Source of the DNA: an uncultured Eubacteriales bacterium
GTDB taxonomy: Bacteria; Bacillota; Clostridia; Lachnospirales; Lachnospiraceae
Direction of reading: 5' to 3'
DNA: 64,000 bases
NCBI GenBank assembly: GCA_900315305.1
Contig: OMYS01000003.1
Coordinates: 26,588-90,587, forward strand
How positions within the stretch are numbered: position 1 is the stretch's first letter; every line of letters begins with the position of its first letter. Position numbers and translations under genes: made by a program. Shown here piece by piece: positions 56,717 through 64,000 of this stretch. The notes under the pieces were generated by a model. It searched no databases, was not told the origin of the DNA, and saw only the letters and a program-made list of their open reading frames with translations.

Positions 56717-57625
56717 TCACACTCCGTTGTCAATTGGTCCCGGCCAGTCCCCGCTCTCCCGGCTGAGATGAATATCAAGCTGATTATAAGGAATCTCGAT
56801 TCCCTCCGCGTCAAACGCCTTCTTGATCTCCTCGCAGAGACTGTGCCTGACCAGATAGTAATCTGCGGGATCGACCCAGCCGGTGTATCCGATGATCACG
56901 GAGCTCTCAGCAAGCGAGCGGACGAAGACACTGCCCGTCTGTCCGTATTCCGGCTGCTCCTTCAGGCGCCGCTCCTCAGAGGTGACAGACCGCACGACAG
57001 CCTTGGCCCTCTCGAGGTCCGCGCCGTAGGATATGCCGACGCTGTCCGAAAGAAACCTGAGACCGTGAACTGTGCAGTTGACCACCGAATTATTCGTCAT
57101 CTGCTGGTTCGGCACGACGACGTTCGTCCCGTCCGGGGTGTAGATCGTCGTGTAAAACATATCAATTTTCTTTACCGTTCCCTCGCAGCCGCTGCTGACG
57201 ATGACATAATCCCCCACGACAAACGGCTTGAGGAAAATGATCAGCACGCCGCCGGCGAAATTGGCCATCCCGCCCTGCAGGGCCAGACCCAGGCCGACCG
57301 TAACCGATCCGAAAATTCCGAGGATCGTCGTATTATTGACGCCAAGCTGCGTGAGCAGCATGACGGCGACGAGAATTTTCAGCACAACCCGCACGAGATT
57401 GGCGAGGAACGTCACGGCAGTCATCTCGCTTGTCCGCGCAAGCCACCGCTTCAGGAACCAGCGCGTCAGCTTGTTGATCACCTTGCACGCGATCCAGTAA
57501 ATGAGAAGCGCTATGCCGATATTGAGCATGGTCTTCCCGATGGCAGGCAGAACCTTTGAATTAAAAAGCTCAGACAGAGAAAACTCTTCCCCCGCCGCAG
57601 TCTGTGTGCCAATGATCATCCGCAT
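56717..57625 (-). CDS. mscS: Small-conductance mechanosensitive channel MscS
   Basis: A 302-residue MscS-type channel that opens under membrane tension to release osmolytes. There are three membrane helices; the pore helix is the glycine/alanine-rich GIFGSVTVGLGLALQGGMA (about 113-131). A cytoplasmic beta-vestibule follows (VGDYVIVSSGCEGTVKKIDM, TNVVVPNQQMTNNSVVN). I use the ATG at 57625, which overlaps the GlgB-like stop as TGATG; a GTG one codon earlier or an ATG at 57619 is also possible. It is translationally coupled to the GlgB-like gene. Confidence 0.93.
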   Translation of the reverse strand: MRMIIGTQTAAGEEFSLSELFNSKVLPAIGKTMLNIGIALLIYWIACKVINKLTRWFLKRWLARTSEMTAVTFLANLVRVVLKILVAVMLLTQLGVNNTTILGIFGSVTVGLGLALQGGMANFAGGVLIIFLKPFVVGDYVIVSSGCEGTVKKIDMFYTTIYTPDGTNVVVPNQQMTNNSVVNCTVHGLRFLSDSVGISYGADLERAKAVVRSVTSEERRLKEQPEYGQTGSVFVRSLAESSVIIGYTGWVDPADYYLVRHSLCEEIKKAFDAEGIEIPYNQLDIHLSRESGDWPGPIDNGV

Positions 57626-59742
57626 CACTCACCCTGATACCGGAATACAGCCGCCGACCGCGCCGCGATCCGGAACCGCAGGCTGTCCGCCCGCTCATCC
57701 TTCTCCTCGTGCCTCGTGCTTCTGGCACGCGGGTTGACATCTCCCGATCCGCCGAAGGTCTTGTCGTCCGAATTGAAAATCTCCTTGTAGCGGCCCGGAT
57801 ACGGCACGCCGGCCTGGTACTGGTCATATGCCTCTTCAGAGGTATTGACCGCGACAAGCAGCGTATCCGTCCTGTCGATTCCTCTCCGGATAAATGTCAG
57901 TACGCCGTTTTCCGTATCCGTCGTATTGACCCACTCAAAGCCGGCTTCGCTGTAGTCAGTTTTAGAAAGGGCCGGCTCCTCCGCGTACATTCGGAGCAGG
58001 GCACGGAAGAATTCCGTATTTACATCCTCGCCCTCCGTCAGAAGCTTCTTGCCCGGATGCGTGAACAGAAAGACATAGGCGAGCCTTGCGAGCGCCATTC
58101 TTTTCTCCGGCGTATCACCGTCAACCCCTTCAAGGAATGTCTCCTCGCTGAACGGCCCCAGCGTCCGGGACAGGCTGATCATGTAGTGCTCAAAGAAATG
58201 GTTCAGCATGCCGTTCTGAAGCAGTGTCAGATTTTTCTTTCTGTCCTCCTCCTTCATCGCAAGAAAGCTGAGGACATCTCTTGTAAAATGAAGATTCCAC
58301 TTGTAATCAAAGCCGAAGCCGTCCTCATCGGACGGGGCCGTCGTATCCGGCCAGTCAACATGCTCCTCCATGATGAGGAGCCCGTCCGGGAATCTCTTCT
58401 TAAAGACAGCGGACAGGTTGCTTAAAAAATCGATGCCCTCGAGATTCTCAGCGGATCCGTATATGTTCGCGACCCACTGTCCGTCGGCCCGCTCATAGTC
58501 GTTCCGCAGCATGGATGAGCAGTCGTCGAGCCTCAGGCCGTCCGCGTGATACTCGCGCATCCAGAAGACGGCATTTGAGATCAGGAAGCTCCTGACCTGC
58601 GGCCGCCCGTAATTATAGAGCTTTGAGCCCCACACTGGGTGCACGCCCTGCCGCGGGTCCAGATGCTCAAAGAGGCAGGTGCCGTCAAAGGACGCCATCC
58701 ATCTGGTGTCCGCTGAGAACTGCGCCGGCGTCCAGTCAAGGATCACACCGATATTCTCGCTGTGCAGCGTGTCAATAAAATACTTGAAATCCGCCGGCGT
58801 GCCATAGCGGCTCGTCGGCGCGTAGTAGCCGGCTGTCTGGTATCCGTTGCTCTTGTCATCCGGGTATTCCATGACGGGCGTGAGCTCAATATGCGTGTAG
58901 CCGAGCTCCTTTGCGTGAGAGGCAATCTTCGGGGCAAGCGTGCGGTAATTCGCCGTTTCCTCTTTCTCCTTTTTGGCCCACTCCGCGAGCCGGCACTCGT
59001 AAATTGCGACCGGCTGCCCTGTCGTATCCGCGCGGCGGTTTCTCATTTCCAGATAGTCGCGGTCATGCCACCGGTACCGGAGGTCGCCGACGACGGACGA
59101 CGGGCGGTCTCCCAGGATAAACTCTGTTCCGAACGGATCCGGCCTCGTGTAGACCAGTCCGTCCCTGAGTTTCAGCTCATACGCATATTCCGTTCCCTCC
59201 TCGAGATACGGAATAAACAGGTCGAAGATGCCGCTCTCCTCATGATAATTCATCGGATACCTGCGTCCGTCCCACTCGTCAAACGGACCGACGACACTCA
59301 CGCGAAATGCATTCGGCGCCCAGAGCGCAAAATACACCCCCTTCGTCCCGTCGACTTCCATGACATGGGCGCCCATCCAGCGGCTGACGCGCTCGGAGAT
59401 GCCCGCCGAAAACCGGCTCGCGGCCTCCTCCGTCATGACGCTGGAATAGGCATACGGATCCCCCGTAAGCGTCCCGTCGATCTCAAAATCGTGCGGGGCC
59501 GGACGTCTTCCGCCGACGAGAACAGCAAAATAGCCGTTCTCGTCCTCCAGAAACATCGGATAGCGCTTGCCCGTCCTCCGGTCGATCAGCACCGCGGATT
59601 TCGCCCCCGGGCAGAAGCACTGATAAATCGTCCCTTCCTTCACCCGCTTCGGGGCCATAACGTCCCCCGGATGATTCATTTCCGCGTAGATAATATCTTC
59701 GATACGCGGCCAGTCCATATAAGCATATGCCTTGTCCGTCAT
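57625..59742 (-). CDS. GH13 branching-enzyme-like protein lacking three invariant active-site residues
   Basis: A 705-residue GlgB-type protein. N-terminal CBM48-type domains (about 1-225, with WAPNAFRVSVVGPFDEWDG) precede the GH13 barrel. Region I is DWTPAQFS (about 336), where GlgB has VPGHFP, so the His is Gln. Region II DGLRLDDCSSM (about 404) keeps Arg and the Asp nucleophile. Region III LLIMEEHVDW (about 457) keeps the acid/base Glu. Region IV is ISLSRTLGPF (about 525), where GlgB has LSHDE, so the His and the stabilising Asp are Arg and Thr. The late GEFGQ-type segment is also replaced. It may be inactive or have another role, for example glucan binding. serA lies 36 nt upstream. Confidence 0.8.
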   Translation of the reverse strand: MTDKAYAYMDWPRIEDIIYAEMNHPGDVMAPKRVKEGTIYQCFCPGAKSAVLIDRRTGKRYPMFLEDENGYFAVLVGGRRPAPHDFEIDGTLTGDPYAYSSVMTEEAASRFSAGISERVSRWMGAHVMEVDGTKGVYFALWAPNAFRVSVVGPFDEWDGRRYPMNYHEESGIFDLFIPYLEEGTEYAYELKLRDGLVYTRPDPFGTEFILGDRPSSVVGDLRYRWHDRDYLEMRNRRADTTGQPVAIYECRLAEWAKKEKEETANYRTLAPKIASHAKELGYTHIELTPVMEYPDDKSNGYQTAGYYAPTSRYGTPADFKYFIDTLHSENIGVILDWTPAQFSADTRWMASFDGTCLFEHLDPRQGVHPVWGSKLYNYGRPQVRSFLISNAVFWMREYHADGLRLDDCSSMLRNDYERADGQWVANIYGSAENLEGIDFLSNLSAVFKKRFPDGLLIMEEHVDWPDTTAPSDEDGFGFDYKWNLHFTRDVLSFLAMKEEDRKKNLTLLQNGMLNHFFEHYMISLSRTLGPFSEETFLEGVDGDTPEKRMALARLAYVFLFTHPGKKLLTEGEDVNTEFFRALLRMYAEEPALSKTDYSEAGFEWVNTTDTENGVLTFIRRGIDRTDTLLVAVNTSEEAYDQYQAGVPYPGRYKEIFNSDDKTFGGSGDVNPRARSTRHEEKDERADSLRFRIAARSAAVFRYQGE

Positions 59743-59778
59743 AGTCGAATCTCCTTATGCCGCCCCGTCTCCGGAGCT

Positions 59779-60942
59779 TTATTTTACGATCCGTACCTTC
59801 AGCACATCGTTGATCGCAGACAGCTTCGCCGCAATTTCGTCCGTCAGCTCTGTATCCGTGTCGATCAGGGTGTACGCATACGCGCCGCGGCTCTTATTAA
59901 AGACGTTCGCGACATTAATGCCAGCCTCACCGAGGACACCTGTCAGCTGTGCGAGAAGGTTCGGCTCATTTCTGTGGTTGATTGCGACGCGGCCGGCTGT
60001 CGTGCAGACGCCCATGTCGCAGGCCGGATAATTGACAGAGTTCTTGATATTTCCGTTCTCAAGGTAATCGCGGACCTCGCGGACTGCCATGACCGCGCAG
60101 TTGTCCTCGGATTCCTTCGTCGATGCGCCGAGATGCGGTGTGATGATCGTATTCGGAATTCCCTCAATCTTGGGCGTCACGAAGTCTGTGACATACTTCT
60201 TGACCTTTCCGCTCTTCAGGGCCTCTACGAGCGCGTCCTCGTCGACAAGACCGTTTCTCGCAAAGTTGAGAAGCACGACGCCGTCCTTCATTTTCGTGAA
60301 GCCGTCCGCAGAGATCATGCCGCGTGTGCCGTCGTTCAGCGGAACATGGATCGTGATAAAGTCGCAGGTGCTGTAGATCTCATCGAGGTCCTTGACATAC
60401 TTGATCTGGCTGGAGAGATTCCATGCCGCATGCAGAGAGACATACGGGTCATAGCCATAGACCTCCATGCCGAGGGACACAGCCGCATTTGCGACCATGA
60501 CGCCGATTGCGCCGAGGCCGATGATGCCGAGCTTCTTGCCTGCGATCTCGCAGCCCGCGTACTGCTTCTTCTGCTTCTCGACGCGCTTTGCGAGATCGTC
60601 CGTGTTCTCCTGCTGCTCCAGCCACTCGATGCCGCCGATGATATCACGAGATGCGAGCAGCATGCCGGCAATGACGAGCTCCTTGACGCCGTTTGCGTTG
60701 GCGCCCGGTGTATTGAAGACGACAATTCCCTGCTCTGCGCAGCGGTCGAGCGGGATGTTGTTGACGCCTGCGCCCGCGCGGGCAATGCATTTCAGATCGG
60801 AGTCAAACTCCATGTCATTCAGCTTTGCGCTTCTCACAAGGATGGCATCCGACTTGTCGCTCTCGCCGACCTGCTTGTAATCACCTGTAAAATGCTTGAG
60901 TCCGACGCCGGAAATATTATTGAGGCATCTAAATGTGTACAT
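59779..60942 (-). CDS. serA: D-3-phosphoglycerate dehydrogenase with ACT domain
   Basis: A 387-residue enzyme for the first step of serine synthesis. The NAD motif is GIIGLGAIGVMVANAAVSLG (about 139-158). The catalytic Arg is in NFARNGLVDEDAL (about 228), the Glu near GIPNTIITPH and the His in PHLGASTKESEDN. A C-terminal ACT domain (about 312-387) is a likely serine-feedback site. It follows ilvB by 58 nt that contain a stable hairpin. No serC is adjacent. Confidence 0.95.
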   Translation of the reverse strand: MYTFRCLNNISGVGLKHFTGDYKQVGESDKSDAILVRSAKLNDMEFDSDLKCIARAGAGVNNIPLDRCAEQGIVVFNTPGANANGVKELVIAGMLLASRDIIGGIEWLEQQENTDDLAKRVEKQKKQYAGCEIAGKKLGIIGLGAIGVMVANAAVSLGMEVYGYDPYVSLHAAWNLSSQIKYVKDLDEIYSTCDFITIHVPLNDGTRGMISADGFTKMKDGVVLLNFARNGLVDEDALVEALKSGKVKKYVTDFVTPKIEGIPNTIITPHLGASTKESEDNCAVMAVREVRDYLENGNIKNSVNYPACDMGVCTTAGRVAINHRNEPNLLAQLTGVLGEAGINVANVFNKSRGAYAYTLIDTDTELTDEIAAKLSAINDVLKVRIVK

Positions 60943-60967
60943 CGCTTATCCCTCCCCAGTATATATT

Positions 60968-60994
60968 GCTCAGCCCCGCAAAGCAGGCCTAAGC
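60968..60994 (-). promoter_or_regulatory. Stable hairpin between ilvB and serA
   Basis: On the minus strand GCTTAG-G-CCTGC-TTT-GCGGG-G-CTGAGC forms about 11 bp with one G-G mismatch and two G-U pairs. There is no following U-tract, so it is not a normal terminator. It may be a processing or attenuation element, or a decayed terminator. Confidence 0.45.
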
Positions 60995-61000
60995 ATTGAT

Positions 61001-62677
61001 TTACAATTTGATATCGTCCTGATCGAATGCTTTCTCAATCGCCTTGCCCGCCGGAGCCATCGGGAAGACCATGTCATCCTTTCCGATCTGGCAGTCAATG
61101 ACAACCGGTCTGCCGGCATTAATCGCCGTCTTCAGAACCTCGTCCACATCCTCGAGCTTTGTGATTCGGAGACCGAGAGCACCCATGCCCTCTGCAATCT
61201 TCACGTAATCAATGCCGTCATCGAGAATCGTGTTCGAGTACCGCTCTCCATAGAAGAGATGCTGCCACTGGCGGACCATGCCGAGAACCTCATTGTTCAT
61301 GACAATCTCGATGACATTGATCTTGTTTCTGACAGCCGAGATCACCTCAACGAGGTTCATGCGGAAGCATCCGTCGCCTCCGATGTTGACGACCGTTCTG
61401 TCCGGAAATGCAGCCTTCGCTCCCATCGCGGCACCGAGGCCGTAGCCCATCGTGCCGAGTCCGCCGGAGGTCAGAAGCTGCCTCGGCTCCTTGTATTTGT
61501 AGTACTGCGCCGTCCACATCTGATGCTGGCCGACATCGGTCGTGATGATCGCGTCACCCTTCGTGAGCTTGTAGAGCTCCTCGATAACATACGGGCCCGT
61601 CACCACACTGTGATCATACTTGAGCGGGTGCTCCGAGCGGTATGTCTCCATCCGCTTGATCCACTCCTCGTGCTTTGCCGGCTGTACCTTCTGGAGAAGC
61701 CTGATCAGGCTCTCCTTCAGATCGCCGACAACCGAGCAGTCGCAGATGACGTTTTTGTCAATCTCGGCCTCATCGATATCCATGTGGATGATCTTCGCCT
61801 GGTGCGCGAAAGCCTTCGTGTTGCCCGTGTCGCGGTCTGAAAAGCGGCAGCCGAGCGCGATCAGGAGATCGCAGTTTGCAGCCGCATTATTTGCTGTCTT
61901 TGTGCCGTGCATACCGAGCATGCCCATATACAGGGGGTCTGTGCCCGGGAACACGCCCTTGCCCATCAGCGTGTCCGCGACCGGCGCATCGATTCTGCGC
62001 GCGAGCTCGCGGACCTGCTCCGCCGCGCCGGACGCGACCGCGCCGCCGCCGACGAAAATCATCGGCCTCTTTGCCTTCGCGATCAGCGCCGCTGCCTCCT
62101 CGAGGTCCTTGTAGCGGATCGACTCGATCTTTCTCGGAATCTCCTCGGGAACAACCGGCGTGTAGTCGCACTTTGCTGCCGTCACGTCCTTCGTGATGTC
62201 GACCAGGACAGGTCCGGGACGTCCGCTCTTTGCGATCCGAAATGCCCTCCGGATCGTGGGGGCAAGGTTCTTCACATCCTTGACGAGGCAGCTGTACTTT
62301 GTGATCGGCATCGTGATGCCCGTGATGTCGACCTCCTGGAAGCTGTCGCGTCCGAGGAGATTCACACCGACATTGCAGGTAAATGCGACAAGCGGGACGG
62401 AGTCCATGTATGCTGTCGCGATGCCCGTGACAAGATTGGTTGCGCCGGGGCCCGACGTAGCCATGCAGACGCCGACCTTCCCCGTGGCCCTCGCGTAGCC
62501 GTCGGCGGCGTGGGCCGCACCCTGCTCGTGGGACGTCAGAATGTGACGGATTTCATGGCTGTGCTTATATAATTCATCGTAAATATTAAGGATCGTGCCG
62601 CCCGGATAGCCGAACACAGTGTCAACTCCCTGTTCCTTCAGGCACTCGATGACGATTTCGGAACCGCTTAAGATCAT
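61001..62677 (-). CDS. ilvB: Acetolactate synthase large subunit
   Basis: A 558-residue thiamine-diphosphate enzyme that makes acetolactate or acetohydroxybutyrate for Val/Leu/Ile. The catalytic Glu lies in SHEQGAAHAADGYARATG (about 49-66). The FAD/TPP middle domain includes GGGAVASGAAEQVREL, and the TPP motif runs from GGDGCFRMNLVEVISAVRN (about 430) to EIVMNNEVLGMV. A strong AAAGGAG site precedes the ATG. No ilvN regulatory subunit follows; serA comes next, so the small subunit must be elsewhere or absent. Confidence 0.96.
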   Translation of the reverse strand: MILSGSEIVIECLKEQGVDTVFGYPGGTILNIYDELYKHSHEIRHILTSHEQGAAHAADGYARATGKVGVCMATSGPGATNLVTGIATAYMDSVPLVAFTCNVGVNLLGRDSFQEVDITGITMPITKYSCLVKDVKNLAPTIRRAFRIAKSGRPGPVLVDITKDVTAAKCDYTPVVPEEIPRKIESIRYKDLEEAAALIAKAKRPMIFVGGGAVASGAAEQVRELARRIDAPVADTLMGKGVFPGTDPLYMGMLGMHGTKTANNAAANCDLLIALGCRFSDRDTGNTKAFAHQAKIIHMDIDEAEIDKNVICDCSVVGDLKESLIRLLQKVQPAKHEEWIKRMETYRSEHPLKYDHSVVTGPYVIEELYKLTKGDAIITTDVGQHQMWTAQYYKYKEPRQLLTSGGLGTMGYGLGAAMGAKAAFPDRTVVNIGGDGCFRMNLVEVISAVRNKINVIEIVMNNEVLGMVRQWQHLFYGERYSNTILDDGIDYVKIAEGMGALGLRITKLEDVDEVLKTAINAGRPVVIDCQIGKDDMVFPMAPAGKAIEKAFDQDDIKL

Positions 62678-62706
62678 GAATCAGAGGTCTCCTTTCACAT
62701 GTAAAC

Positions 62707-64000
62707 TCAGTTGTCTGCCTTCGGCACCTGAAGCACGGCTCCGCGGCTTCCGGATGTGACCATCGCGGCATATCTTGCGAGATACCCTGTTGTGATCTTC
62801 GGCTCTCTCGGCTGCCACTTCGCCTTTCTGGCTGCAAGCTCCTCATCCGATACACGGACGTTCAGCTTCTTCTCCGGAATATTGATCTCGATGATGTCAC
62901 CCTCCTCAATCAGAGCGATCGGGCCGCCGACAGCTGCCTCCGGAGAGACATGGCCGATGGCTGCGCCGCGGGACGCACCTGAGAAACGGCCATCCGTGAT
63001 CAGCGCGACGGAACTTCCGAGTCCCATGCCGATGATCGCGGATGTCGGGTTCAGCATCTCGCGCATGCCCGGGCCTCCCTTCGGTCCCTCGTAGCGGATG
63101 ACGACGACATCTCCCTTGTTGATCTTTCCGCCGAGGATCGCTGCAATCGCATCATCCTCACAGTCGAAGACTCTCGCCGGTCCCTCGTGGACAAGCATCT
63201 CCGGAGCGACTGCACTCTGCTTGACGACGCCGCCCTCCGGCGCGATATTGCCGGACAGAAATGCGAGACCGCCCTCCTGCATGAACGGATTGTCAATCGG
63301 GCGGATGACCTCCGGGTTTCTGTTGACTGCCCCGGCGATATTCTCACCGACCGTCTTTCCGGTCACTGTCATGCAGTCGAGGTTCAGAAGGTTCTTCTTT
63401 GAGAGCTCATTCATAACCGCATAGACGCCGCCGGCCTCATTCAGCTGTTCCATGTAGGTCGGGCCGGCCGGTGCCAGATGGCAGAGGTTCGGTGTCTTTG
63501 CGGAGTACTCGTTGATGATCTCCATATTGAGGTCAATGCCGACCTCATGGGCGATTGCCGGAAGGTGAAGCATCTCAATGGACTTTCTTGTAATGATATC
63601 GCGCGGGCGGATATTCTGTCTGTACATCTCCATGACCTGATTGCCGGCATGCTTGGCAAGACGGATGCGGGCTGAGTAGACGGCCGGGATCGTGCCGTTG
63701 CCGCGAAGGCCCATGCCGATCGCCTCTGTCAGACAGTTCATGGAATTTGCTGTGTACATGCCGGAGCAGGAGCCGCAGCTCGGGCAGCCGAACTCCTCGT
63801 ACTCCTCGAGTCCAGCCTCATCGAGCGTTCCTGCCTGCCTTCTGCCGACAGCCTCGAAGATGCTGGAGAGGGATGTTCTGTGTCCGTCCACATGGCCGGC
63901 AAGCATCGGGCCGCCGCTGACGAAGACGGTCGGGATATTGAGACGGGCCGCGGCCATCAGAAGGCCCGGGACGTTCTTGTCGCAGTTCGGGATGCAGACC
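62707..64000 (-). CDS. ilvD: Dihydroxy-acid dehydratase IlvD, truncated by window edge
   Basis: The last 430 residues of IlvD, which converts 2,3-dihydroxy acids to 2-keto acids in branched-chain synthesis. The frame stays open to the right edge, where [15 protein letters not shown] includes the second cluster Cys. The third cluster Cys lies in [16 protein letters not shown]. Later motifs include [24 protein letters not shown] [18 protein letters not shown] and the tail [19 protein letters not shown]. About 130 N-terminal residues are missing from the window. It lies 29 nt upstream of ilvB in one operon. Confidence 0.96.
   Translation of the reverse strand, partial: VCIPNCDKNVPGLLMAAARLNIPTVFVSGGPMLAGHVDGHRTSLSSIFEAVGRRQAGTLDEAGLEEYEEFGCPSCGSCSGMYTANSMNCLTEAIGMGLRGNGTIPAVYSARIRLAKHAGNQVMEMYRQNIRPRDIITRKSIEMLHLPAIAHEVGIDLNMEIINEYSAKTPNLCHLAPAGPTYMEQLNEAGGVYAVMNELSKKNLLNLDCMTVTGKTVGENIAGAVNRNPEVIRPIDNPFMQEGGLAFLSGNIAPEGGVVKQSAVAPEMLVHEGPARVFDCEDDAIAAILGGKINKGDVVVIRYEGPKGGPGMREMLNPTSAIIGMGLGSSVALITDGRFSGASRGAAIGHVSPEAAVGGPIALIEEGDIIEINIPEKKLNVRVSDEELAARKAKWQPREPKITTGYLARYAAMVTSGSRGAVLQVPKADN

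Noticed and set aside
58762..60999. A 745-codon plus-strand open frame opposite the GlgB-like gene and serA
   Set aside because: It is antisense to two clearly real genes, has no ribosome binding site and its translation is rich in Arg, Asp and Val without any domain. High G+C produces long antisense frames here.

Overview
The window looks like one stretch of the chromosome of an anaerobic, Gram-positive Clostridia member, most likely Lachnospiraceae. By eye the DNA is rather GC-rich (well above half G+C). The evidence for this placement is protein style and gene order: the rpsP-khpA-rimM-trmD block, ylxM-ffh, yicC-gmk-rpoZ, mutS-mutL-miaA next to a methionine gamma-lyase-like gene, a separate NfnB/NfnA-like pair, RqcH, a DgkA-type undecaprenol kinase, an NBP35-type Mrp and a eukaryote-like NADP-isocitrate dehydrogenase. 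Promoters close to the sigma-A consensus and AGGAGG-type ribosome binding sites recur throughout. I saw no prophage, insertion sequence with a transposase, or CRISPR array.

Layout. 1-13 kb: a minus-strand run from phoH through ybeY, proB, 5-formyl-THF cyclo-ligase, miaB, mutS, mutL, miaA, a PLP lyase-like gene and a flavoprotein, ending at the truncated start of radC. 13-25.5 kb: rlmH, the NfnB/NfnA-like pair, a zinc-ribbon/TPR surface protein, ftsK, uppP, yebC, a CBS/CorC gene, alr and nnr, all on the minus strand. 25.5-35 kb: an ABC-F gene (plus) divergent from nnr; icd; the yicC-gmk-rpoZ-rimO-pgsA operon (minus) divergent from rqcH (plus). 35-42 kb: leuS and pgeF (minus), then dgkA, a phasin-like gene and an ABC1/UbiB-type kinase (plus). 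42-50.2 kb: a polysaccharide deacetylase, yraN, rnhB, rbgA, lepB, rplS, trmD, rimM, khpA, rpsP, ffh and ylxM (minus). 50-64 kb: a DHHW/MBOAT O-acylation pair, tRNA-Thr, mrp, a DUF308 membrane protein, an orphan sugar-binding lipoprotein, mscS, a branching-enzyme-like gene with a damaged active site, serA, ilvB and a truncated ilvD.

Most genes are housekeeping: translation and ribosome assembly, tRNA modification, mismatch repair, cell-wall lipid-carrier recycling and amino-acid synthesis. The less expected content is between the genes. There are two families of dispersed non-coding repeats. Family A is a modular palindrome whose ends read roughly GTAACTATTCAGCACC; it occurs from about 40 to about 165 bp depending on how many internal hairpins it carries. 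Family B is an element of about 229 bp with long imperfect inverted termini and a nearly invariant, foldable core of about 70 nt, also present as a partial copy and as a solo terminus. Two genes (nnr and ylxM) have near-perfect promoters so close to their start codons that their mRNAs should be almost leaderless. Other points worth checking are the phasin/ABC1-kinase pair with repeats at the kinase N-terminus, the GlgB-like protein lacking three invariant residues, the histone-H1-like tail on FtsK, and a duplicated 3' end of pgeF.
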